Assembly (NCBI GenBank): GCA_021841795.1
Contig: JAKCDN010000139.1
Coordinates: 1 to 7,831, forward strand
DNA length: 7,831 nt
Source: Acidobacteriota bacterium
GTDB lineage: Bacteria; Acidobacteriota; Terriglobia; Terriglobales; Acidobacteriaceae
Reading direction: 5' to 3'
Numbering within the stretch: position 1 is the first letter of the stretch; every line of letters starts with the position of its first letter. The notes below the pieces were generated by a model. The model did no database searches and was not told the origin of the DNA. It saw only the letters and a program-made list of their open reading frames with translations. Below are positions 1-5,560 of the stretch, in pieces. The position numbers and the translations under genes were made by a program.

Positions 1-2
1 TC

Positions 3-518
3 AGCGCCGCTATGCCGTGCTTTTTTGTCGCCAAGATGGAGATTGCCGTCTGGCCGATCTTCGGCAAGGCAGCGCGCTCCGGCGGGACGATCTTCCTGGA
101 TCGATCGAGCCTGGAAAGCGCCATGTCGGTGGCCGATCAGATGGCCGAGCGCCTAAAGCTGCATGTGCCCGTGGTTCTGTTTCCCGAAGGCACAAGCACT
201 GACGGCGCGCAGGTGTTGCGGTTTCATGCGCGGCTGATCGATCCCGCAACCTCCACAGGCACGCCCATCTCACCAGCCGCCATTCGCTATCTGCTGCACG
301 ACGGTGTCGAGGAGCGCGAGCTCTGCTGGTACGGCGATGAGTCGTTCGTCACTCACCTTTGGAAGGTGCTGGGCGTAAGAAGTTTCTCGGCGCATCTCTG
401 TTTTGGCGAGCCCAGGATCTATACCGATCGCCGCGTGGCTGCCGATGAGACCCGCGCATGGATCGCCGCCTGGCGCCAGGCCCATTTGCAGGAGGTTCAG
501 CCCGCTGAAACAAATTGA
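3..518 (+). CDS. PlsC-type lysophospholipid acyltransferase, 3' part (5' end outside window)
   Basis: This is the C-terminal part of an acyltransferase that transfers a fatty acyl chain to a lysophospholipid-type acceptor at the inner membrane. The frame is open to the window edge; a Met codon at 12 is internal, because the sequence before it (Ser-Ala-Ala) continues the domain. Visible family blocks are FVAKMEIAVWPIFG followed by GTIFLDRSS (acceptor-binding region), and VVLFPEGTSTDG with the downstream LRFHARL (the FPEGT block). The catalytic NHxxxxD motif should lie just upstream and is not in the window. About 168 residues are visible, ending in TGA at 516-518. The product may be a 1-acyl-glycerol-3-phosphate acyltransferase or an ornithine-lipid acyltransferase; the visible part cannot decide. 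It is convergent with the LacI-family gene across 175 bp in which I see no gene and no good terminator. Confidence 0.85.
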   Translation, partial: SAAMPCFFVAKMEIAVWPIFGKAARSGGTIFLDRSSLESAMSVADQMAERLKLHVPVVLFPEGTSTDGAQVLRFHARLIDPATSTGTPISPAAIRYLLHDGVEERELCWYGDESFVTHLWKVLGVRSFSAHLCFGEPRIYTDRRVAADETRAWIAAWRQAHLQEVQPAETN

Positions 519-693
519 CGTCGCCGCCGCTCAACGCGCGCATCCGGCCATGATCCCGGCCCGCAGCAGCAGTTGGCGCCGTTGGTTTCCGCATCGGATG
601 GAATATAGGTTGCCGATGCTCGCGCTGCTGCATCCGGGAGAACGCAAAACACGAGAAAAACCCTGTCAGCCGGGATTCGGCGCGAATTGCCGA

Positions 694-1746
694 TCAGGCC
701 TTCGTCTTTGGCGGTGCAGTGGAGCCGCGCACCACCAGGCTGGTAGAGACCAGAAACTCGCGCTGCATTCTGGGATTATCCGGATCTTCGGCCTGCAGAC
801 GCAGCGCCTCGAACGCCGACCGGGCCAGATCCACCCGCGACAGGCGAATGGTCGTCAGCGGCGGGAGCGTGTATTCGGCAAAGTCCACGTCGTCCAGTCC
901 GATCACCGACAGATCCTCAGGAACCCGCAGTCCAGCCATGTAGGCCGCGCGCAGCACGCCGATGGCGGTCATGTCGTTGGAGCAGATGATCGCCGAAGGA
1001 CGGTTGGTGAGTCTTCGCAACTGCTCAAAGCCGCTCACTCCGCCCTTCAGCGTGTGGTCGCACTCGATGGTCCACTTTTTTTGCGTTGACAAACCTGCCG
1101 CTTGCATCGCGGCGCGGAAATCATTCTCGCGCGTGATCGCCGAGTGCAGGCTGCGCGGACCGGCCAGAAATCCGATGGAGCGATGCCCAAGATCCGCTAG
1201 GTGACGGACCGCGGCGTGAATGCCGGTCGAATAATCAAGCAGAATCGTGCTGGCCTTGGGGTCGTCAAGCTTGAATTCGGCCAGCACAATCGGAACGCCG
1301 CGATGAACGAGCTGGTCGAGCACCGGCTCCTCTTCGCCGAAGGTCATCACGGCCACGCCATCCACTTTGCGCTCCAGCATGCGGCGTGCACAGGTGGCCA
1401 GGACTGCGGCGTCGCTGCTCGAGGAACTGACCAGAATCTCGTAGCCGTGAGCTACCGCAATCTCCTCAAAGCTCTGGACCAGCTCTGGAAAAAACGGATT
1501 GGTGATATTTTCAACGATAATGCCCAGCAGGCGGCTGCGGCCGGAAACCAGGGTACGCGCATGGGTGTTGGGCAGGTAGTTGAGCTGCTTGATGGCTTGC
1601 CAGACACGTTTTTTCAGCCGTTCGCTCACCAGCGGCGAGTTATTGATGGTTCTCGATACCGTGGCAATGGAGACTTTGGCCATGGCGGCAACGGCGCGAA
1701 TGTCGGGCAGTTTGCCGGCCGATTTGCGAGACGATTGACGGGGCAC
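694..1746 (-). CDS. LacI-family transcriptional regulator
   Basis: A 350-residue, full-length LacI/GalR-type regulator that should bind DNA as a dimer or tetramer and respond to a small carbohydrate-like ligand. The helix-turn-helix spans about residues 14-37 (DIRAVAAMAKVSIATVSRTI), and the hinge helix follows at about 54-68 (YLPNTHARTLVSG), with the usual PNxxAR..L pattern that places a Leu in the minor groove. The periplasmic-binding-protein-like sensor domain runs from about 72 (LLGIIVENITNPFF) to 340, with the family hallmarks HRSIGFLAGP (188-197), ICSNDMTAIGVLRAA (254-268) and DLSVIGLDDVDFAEYTLPPLTTI (278-300). The start is GTG: an in-frame TAG lies 12 bases upstream, an AGGA site precedes the GTG by 7 bases, and the first in-frame ATG (codon 22) would cut into the helix-turn-helix. 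It is the last gene of a same-strand block behind glycerate kinase, so it plausibly controls that block and perhaps itself. The effector is unknown. Confidence 0.93.
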   Translation of the reverse strand: MPRQSSRKSAGKLPDIRAVAAMAKVSIATVSRTINNSPLVSERLKKRVWQAIKQLNYLPNTHARTLVSGRSRLLGIIVENITNPFFPELVQSFEEIAVAHGYEILVSSSSSDAAVLATCARRMLERKVDGVAVMTFGEEEPVLDQLVHRGVPIVLAEFKLDDPKASTILLDYSTGIHAAVRHLADLGHRSIGFLAGPRSLHSAITRENDFRAAMQAAGLSTQKKWTIECDHTLKGGVSGFEQLRRLTNRPSAIICSNDMTAIGVLRAAYMAGLRVPEDLSVIGLDDVDFAEYTLPPLTTIRLSRVDLARSAFEALRLQAEDPDNPRMQREFLVSTSLVVRGSTAPPKTKA

Positions 1747-1753
1747 CCACTCA

Positions 1754-1757
1754 TCCT
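1754..1757 (-). promoter_or_regulatory. Ribosome binding site fixing the GTG start of the LacI-family gene
   Basis: On the minus strand AGGA stands 7 bases before the GTG at 1746-1744. An in-frame TAG just upstream rules out a longer protein, so this site supports the non-ATG start. Confidence 0.6.
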
Positions 1758-1806
1758 AATGCAGGAAGCGTGGACCCGTGGAGAAAAAGTTTCCGGCCAT
1801 CTCCTC

Positions 1807-1832
1807 TCCGGTCTTGGGATCCGGGAACCGGA
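1807..1832. promoter_or_regulatory. Imperfect 26-bp palindrome, candidate operator
   Basis: TCCGGT, 14 bases, then ACCGGA form perfect 6-bp arms, and the centre contains the palindrome GGATCC on the same symmetry axis. It lies in the 148-bp gap between glycerate kinase and the LacI-family gene, about 60 bp upstream of the regulator's start. A LacI-type dimer binds palindromes of roughly this size, so autoregulation is possible. The centre is not the CG step with AA..TT flanks typical of LacI operators, and in GC-rich DNA such a repeat can arise by chance. Confidence 0.3.
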
Positions 1833-1894
1833 CGGCAACGGGGACAAAATTCTGTGCCCGCCAGTGATGAGGCAGGGCTGATCTTGGCCGAGGC

Positions 1895-3349
1895 CTAATC
1901 ACCTTCCGCAATCAGCAGACGAAGGTCGCGGAGATTGTGCCCGGTCGGGCCTGTCACCACCGAGTCGCCGATCGCAGTAAACAGCGGGCAGGCATTGAAC
2001 TCGGCCAAAGACTGCTCAGGATCGTAGCCAAAGGCGCGCGCGCGGGCGATGGTGGTGGGATCGGCAATGGCCCCCGCCGATTGCGTATTCCCGTCGATCC
2101 CGTCCGAGCCTGCGCTGAGCACCGTAAGGCGTTGACTCGGATATTTGGCAAGATCCAGAGCGCAGGCCAGCGCAAACTGCTGATTGCGGCCGCCTGCTCC
2201 CGGAGTACGGGTAAGCGTTACCGTGACCTCGCCTACCGAAATGAGACAGAAACGGGTGTGCCGCGTACGGTATGTGTGGAAGCGGTCGAGCAGGTAGCGG
2301 GCGGCATCGGCGTAGTCCCAGTCGTCGCAACTGTTATCAACCACGACGTGATAGCCCGCATCGCGCGCCAGGGTGCGTGCGCTCTCGACAAGATCGTGAC
2401 TGGAAAGAAGCACCTCAAAAACCGAATCGCGGAAGGCCGCGTCTTCGCCGCTCATGCTGGCAGCCGATGTGATGTGGCGCGAGCGCATGGCGTCTGCCCA
2501 TGGAAACTTGGGGAGAAATGAAGGCTTCCAGGATTTATTTCCCGGCGATTCCGGGCAGTCTTCGCGTTCGAAAAAGGCGCGGATCGAGGCGGGAAGCTTC
2601 TCGGCCAGATTGTATCTGGCGATGAGCCCGCGGACATCGGCTAATGTGGAGTGGTCGGGAGTGGTGGGGCCGGAGGAAAGCGCGTCGAGGGTGCGCAACG
2701 GAACATCCGGCAATAGCATGCTGACCTTGGTGGCTTCCGGCGCGGCCATGGCCAGGCGGCCGCCTTTAACGGCGGAGAAGTGTTTGCGCAGAATGTTGAT
2801 CTCGTTGATTGGCGCACCCGAGGCGAGAAGCAACTGGTTGAATTCGATCGTTTCCTCGAGCGTGATGCCGGCATCGAGGGGCAGCTCGAACAGTGCCGAG
2901 CCGCCTCCGGAGATGAGGAAGAAGATCAGTGTGTCCTTGCGTGCTTTCCGCAGAAGCGCCAGCGCGGCCCGCGCAGCCGCGAAGGAGTCTTCGTTGGGAA
3001 GCGGATGGCCGCTCTCAAAATAGCGGATACGCCAGTTGCGTTTGCTGGGCAACTGGTTGGAGGCGCAGATGCCCCGCAGGCCTTTGCGGCGATGCATGCG
3101 GTCGAGAAGGATTTCAAGCATGGGGCCGGCGGCTTTGCCCAGGGCGACGACAAAAATGCGCTTATAAGCGGAAATCTCGATATTGGCGGGCCCACTGCCG
3201 TCTGGCAAAAGGCGATAGACAAAGCGATCGTCGAACTGGAGACGGCGGTCGAAGGCCGATGCAATGTCGCACGCCTTGAGCGCTTCGGTAAAGATTTTGG
3301 TCGCAACCGTGTGCAGCGCTTCGAGTGCAGTTTCACTGGCCGGCGTCAT
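1895..3349 (-). CDS. Glycerate 2-kinase, class II (DUF4147 plus MOFRL)
   Basis: A 484-residue enzyme that should phosphorylate D-glycerate with ATP to 2-phosphoglycerate in the cytoplasm, linking glyoxylate, tartrate, serine or non-phosphorylated sugar-acid routes to lower glycolysis. The N-terminal DUF4147 domain (about 10-260) shows VALGKAAGPM at 68-77 with the conserved Lys72, SGHPLPNEDS at 113-122, the glycine loop SGGGSALFELP at 147-157, and NILRKHFSAVKGGRLA at 185-200. The C-terminal MOFRL domain (about 366-478) shows GEVTVTL, GAGGRNQQFALA with Arg388, SAGSDGIDGNTQSAGAIAD and TGPTGHNLRDL. Length is slightly above the common 420-460, explained partly by a linker around 260-300. One oddity is that the usual SDVxGD motif reads PDVPLRT at 214-220. 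The ATG overlaps the stop of the upstream hydrolase by four bases and is preceded by AAGGAG, indicating translational coupling. I am sure of the family, less so of the physiological pathway. Confidence 0.92.
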   Translation of the reverse strand: MTPASETALEALHTVATKIFTEALKACDIASAFDRRLQFDDRFVYRLLPDGSGPANIEISAYKRIFVVALGKAAGPMLEILLDRMHRRKGLRGICASNQLPSKRNWRIRYFESGHPLPNEDSFAAARAALALLRKARKDTLIFFLISGGGSALFELPLDAGITLEETIEFNQLLLASGAPINEINILRKHFSAVKGGRLAMAAPEATKVSMLLPDVPLRTLDALSSGPTTPDHSTLADVRGLIARYNLAEKLPASIRAFFEREDCPESPGNKSWKPSFLPKFPWADAMRSRHITSAASMSGEDAAFRDSVFEVLLSSHDLVESARTLARDAGYHVVVDNSCDDWDYADAARYLLDRFHTYRTRHTRFCLISVGEVTVTLTRTPGAGGRNQQFALACALDLAKYPSQRLTVLSAGSDGIDGNTQSAGAIADPTTIARARAFGYDPEQSLAEFNACPLFTAIGDSVVTGPTGHNLRDLRLLIAEGD

Positions 3350-4110
3350 GGCAATTGCTCCTTCAACCAGCCGGCAAGCGCGGTTTGCATTGCCTCCAGT
3401 CGATCGTTGAAGAAATGGTCGGCGCCGGGAATAAGGTTGAGGCGCTTGGGTTCGGCGGCGGTGGCGATGGTGGCTGTCAGCTCGCCGACGGGCGCGAACT
3501 GGTCCTGATCGCCGCTGAGGAACAGCTTCGGGATGGGGAGGTCTTTCAGAAATCGGTATTGGTAGCCGCGGCCGGATGCATGGGTGGGCAGGCCGAGAGC
3601 GACTAAGGCGCGTACGTTTGTTGTCGAGCCGCCTGGCTCGGAGCAGGCCTGTAACGCCATGGCTGCTCCGAAACTGAATCCGGCAACGACAAGAGGAAGC
3701 TGTATCTCACGCGCCAGCCAATTCATGCCGGCAAGCACATCGCCTGCCTCGGCAACACCGTCATGCTCGCCTTGGCTTCGTCCGGTGCCGCGGAAGTTGA
3801 AGCGCAGAACCGGCAGACCCAGTCCCCACGCCGGATCGTTGAGCACCTTCATGGCGTGGTAAACCACCTTGTTGTGCAGGTTGCCTCCGCCGAGAGGGTG
3901 GGGATGACAGAGCAGCGCAGCGTGCCGGGCATTCTGGGAGCCCGTATTGAGCACAGCTTCCAGTTGCCCGGCCGGCCCCGCCAGCATGAAGCTGCGGATC
4001 GAGCGGTTATTGTCGGGTATTATCGTCGGATGCCCACTTACAAAAAGCTCGCCGTCCCTATGTTGCGCAACTTGCGTGGATGCGGTCGACGTGCTCATTG
4101 CATTCATCAT
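3346..4110 (-). CDS. Alpha/beta hydrolase, HPHP / GFSFG type
   Basis: A 254-residue cytoplasmic alpha/beta-fold hydrolase of the group annotated as predicted alpha/beta superfamily hydrolase (COG2945-like). Visible signatures are ALLCHPHPLGGGNLHNKVV with HPHP at 69-72, the family block RFNFRGTGRSQGEHDG at 103-118, and the nucleophile elbow GFSFG at 144-148 with Ser146. The acid is probably Asp203 in SGDQDQF and the base His232 in GADHFF, so the Ser-Asp-His triad is intact. No signal peptide or membrane segment is seen. The substrate is unknown; members of this group are usually called esterases without proof. It is the first gene of the minus-strand block and overlaps glycerate kinase by ATGA, so the two products are likely needed together. 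Start candidates are ATGs at 4110, 4107 and 4098; none has a strong ribosome site, and the longest is given. Confidence 0.88.
   Translation of the reverse strand: MMNAMSTSTASTQVAQHRDGELFVSGHPTIIPDNNRSIRSFMLAGPAGQLEAVLNTGSQNARHAALLCHPHPLGGGNLHNKVVYHAMKVLNDPAWGLGLPVLRFNFRGTGRSQGEHDGVAEAGDVLAGMNWLAREIQLPLVVAGFSFGAAMALQACSEPGGSTTNVRALVALGLPTHASGRGYQYRFLKDLPIPKLFLSGDQDQFAPVGELTATIATAAEPKRLNLIPGADHFFNDRLEAMQTALAGWLKEQLP
3358..3363 (-). promoter_or_regulatory. AAGGAG ribosome site for glycerate kinase inside the hydrolase gene
   Basis: On the minus strand AAGGAG ends 8 bases before the kinase ATG (3349-3347). It lies within the last codons of the hydrolase gene, whose TGA overlaps this ATG (ATGA, 3349-3346). 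This arrangement is typical of termination-reinitiation coupling. Confidence 0.75.
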
Positions 4111-4206
4111 TTTACGCTGATTGGCTGCGATCCCCCGGTTGGGAATGAAACGGTCCTTTCTAGTCGGTGCTCATGCCGGCGGGCGCTGCGATATGCTGGC
4201 AGTATC
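4111..4206. promoter_or_regulatory. Divergent intergenic region with the promoters of both flanking units
   Basis: These 96 bp separate the minus-strand hydrolase/glycerate kinase unit from the plus-strand M20 gene and must hold, or overlap, both start regions. I could not identify convincing -35/-10 pairs. Visible elements are an 8-bp direct repeat GCTGCGAT at 4124-4131 and 4185-4192, a short palindrome TCCC-N6-GGGA at 4131-4144, and a hairpin at 4174-4201 just before the M20 start. Confidence 0.5.
4174..4201 (+). promoter_or_regulatory. Inverted repeat / RNA hairpin before the M20 gene start
   Basis: TGCCGGC (4174-4180) pairs with GCTGGCA (4195-4201) through seven pairs, one of them G-U, around a 14-base loop. 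It ends 5 bases before the ATG at 4207 and occupies the place where a ribosome site should be; no clear Shine-Dalgarno sequence is present. It could limit initiation, be a protein-binding site, or indicate a near-leaderless transcript. Confidence 0.35.
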
Positions 4207-5253
4207 ATGTCGAATGCTCAATCCACGAGTGTCTCTTTGGACCCGATCGCGCTCACGCGTCAGCTATGCGAAATTGAATCAACCACCTACCACGAGGGAG
4301 CGGCGGGGGATTTTCTGGCGGAGTTTCTTGCCTTGAGAGGCTGGGTGGTCGAGAAAACTGCTGTTCCGCAGCCACCCGAGAGCGCCACGGCCGGACCTCG
4401 ATGGAACGTCTATGGCGGTCCTGAAGGGCAGGCGCCGGATCTGGTTTTTTCCACACATATCGACACCGTCCCTCCCTATATTCCATTCAGCGAAGACGCG
4501 GAGTTTCTGTACGGACGCGGTGTGTGCGATGCCAAGGGAATTGCTGCCGCGCAGGTTGCGGCGGCCGAAGCGCTCCGTGCGGAGGGTTATCGGGTCGGTG
4601 TACTGTTCGTTTCTGGCGAAGAGCGCGACTCGGCGGGCGCAAAGATCGCCAATCTCGCCCCCAAGGGCAGCCGCTATCTTATTAATGGCGAGCCCACGGA
4701 CAACCGGCTGGCACTGGCTTCAAAGGGTGCACTGCGTGCTGTGTTTCGCGCGAGCGGCAAGATGGGGCACTCGGCATATCCGGAGCTGGGTGAAAGCGCA
4801 GTGCACAAGCTCGTCGAGGTTCTGGACAAACTGCTCAAGCTGCATTTGCCGGTAACCGAGGATGTCGGATCGAGCACCCTGAACATCGGTCAGATTCAAG
4901 GCGGCTACGCGCCGAACGTAATTGCCGATAAAGCAGAGGCTCAAGTGCTGGTGCGGCTGGTGGGAGATTCAGCGCCGGTGCGCAAAGCCCTCATCGATGC
5001 AGCAGCCGGTCTGGCTGAGGTCGATTTCACTCTCGAGATTCCATTCGTGCGCCTGCGCGCGGTCGAGGGCCTGCCAACCGTAATCGTAAAGTTCACCACG
5101 GACATTCCCCAGCTTTCGAACTGGGGTGAGCCCCTGTTGCTCGGTCCCGGAAGCATTCATGTGGCGCATACGCCCTATGAAAAGCTGGCAAAGAAGGAAC
5201 TGTTGGAGGCGGTCGACCTGTACGTCAAGGTTGCAAAGGTGCTGCTCAGTTAG
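4207..5253 (+). CDS. M20-family zinc metallopeptidase / amidohydrolase (ArgE/DapE-like)
   Basis: A 348-residue cytoplasmic metallohydrolase of the M20 family, which removes acyl groups from amino acids or cleaves small peptides using a dinuclear metal site. The ligands are visible in order: His84 in STHIDTVPP (with Asp86), Asp108 in GRGVCDAKG, the catalytic Glu138 and metal-binding Glu139 in VSGEERDS, Glu162 in NGEPTDN, and His321 in the C-terminal motif GPGSIHVAHTPYEKL. The lid/dimerisation domain (about 170-285) carries the expected GHSAYPELGESAVHKL, with His188. Length is on the short side for acetylornithine deacetylase or succinyl-diaminopimelate desuccinylase (about 375-390) and closer to compact LysK-like members, so the exact substrate is open. 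The frame is open for 148 codons upstream, but that part is antisense to the hydrolase gene; the ATG at 4207 matches the family N-terminus. It is divergent from the hydrolase/kinase unit. Confidence 0.9.
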   Translation: MSNAQSTSVSLDPIALTRQLCEIESTTYHEGAAGDFLAEFLALRGWVVEKTAVPQPPESATAGPRWNVYGGPEGQAPDLVFSTHIDTVPPYIPFSEDAEFLYGRGVCDAKGIAAAQVAAAEALRAEGYRVGVLFVSGEERDSAGAKIANLAPKGSRYLINGEPTDNRLALASKGALRAVFRASGKMGHSAYPELGESAVHKLVEVLDKLLKLHLPVTEDVGSSTLNIGQIQGGYAPNVIADKAEAQVLVRLVGDSAPVRKALIDAAAGLAEVDFTLEIPFVRLRAVEGLPTVIVKFTTDIPQLSNWGEPLLLGPGSIHVAHTPYEKLAKKELLEAVDLYVKVAKVLLS

Positions 5254-5560
5254 CGATCCGGCTGCCCATTGCCCAGGAAAGCGCCGCGGCGACGTTTTAG
5301 ATCCAACCATCGCGCCCATATCCATAGCAGGATTAAACGCTGCCGGTAAAGCAACCTCTCGCAGACCGTTTCGTTCCGGCGCTGATTCCAAAGACCGCAG
5401 GCGTTTCAGGCCTTTGTCATGACGACTTAGTTGAGAATCTCGATCCTTCCGCGCAGGGTCATAAAATCGGGTACTGCGCTGCCGTTGGAAATGGCCGTGT
5501 TCCCGGGCGCGGGGTGATTTTGCCGGCAAGATTCACTGGAACTCGATCTTGGGAGTGGGA
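5254..5560. other. 307-bp intergenic stretch before the ester hydrolase gene
   Basis: No complete gene is supported here. Just after the M20 stop is a perfect 10-bp palindrome, CGCCGCGGCG (5282-5291), followed by ACGTTTT; its loop would be too tight for a good terminator. At 5427-5519 the minus strand has an open frame of about 30 codons ending in TAA that reads like a protein C-terminus (...AVPDFMTLRGRIEILN). It has no visible start or domain and may be a remnant. The promoter of the downstream gene must lie in the right half, but I see no convincing -35/-10 pair. Confidence 0.5.
5551..5555 (+). promoter_or_regulatory. GGGAG ribosome site deciding the ATG start at 5561
   Basis: GGGAG lies 5 bases before the ATG at 5561. 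The in-frame TTG at 5549 is two bases upstream of this site and the GTG at 5555 overlaps its last base, so neither can use it. Starting at 5561 also gives a clean signal peptide (MKLLKSAVFL...). Confidence 0.7.

Noticed and set aside
403..1089. A long plus-strand open frame of 228 codons
   Set aside because: It overlaps the acyltransferase end and the antisense of the LacI gene; the Arg/Pro/His-rich translation shows no domain and is typical of shadow frames in GC-rich DNA.
1201..1881. A plus-strand open frame of 226 codons opposite the LacI gene
   Set aside because: It is entirely explained as the antisense of the regulator; the His/Gly-rich composition is a mirror of its codons.
3763..4206. 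A 148-codon open upstream extension of the M20 frame
   Set aside because: It runs antisense through the well-supported alpha/beta hydrolase gene, its translation has no M20 features, and the family N-terminus begins right at the ATG at 4207.
5282..5297. CGCCGCGGCG palindrome followed by ACGTTTT, as a terminator of the M20 gene
   Set aside because: A hairpin would have a stem of only 3-4 pairs and the T-run is short and offset, so the evidence is too weak to call it.
5549..5560. TTG at 5549 as the ester hydrolase start
   Set aside because: The ribosome site GGGAG lies downstream of that TTG and is correctly spaced for the ATG at 5561, which also gives the cleaner signal peptide.
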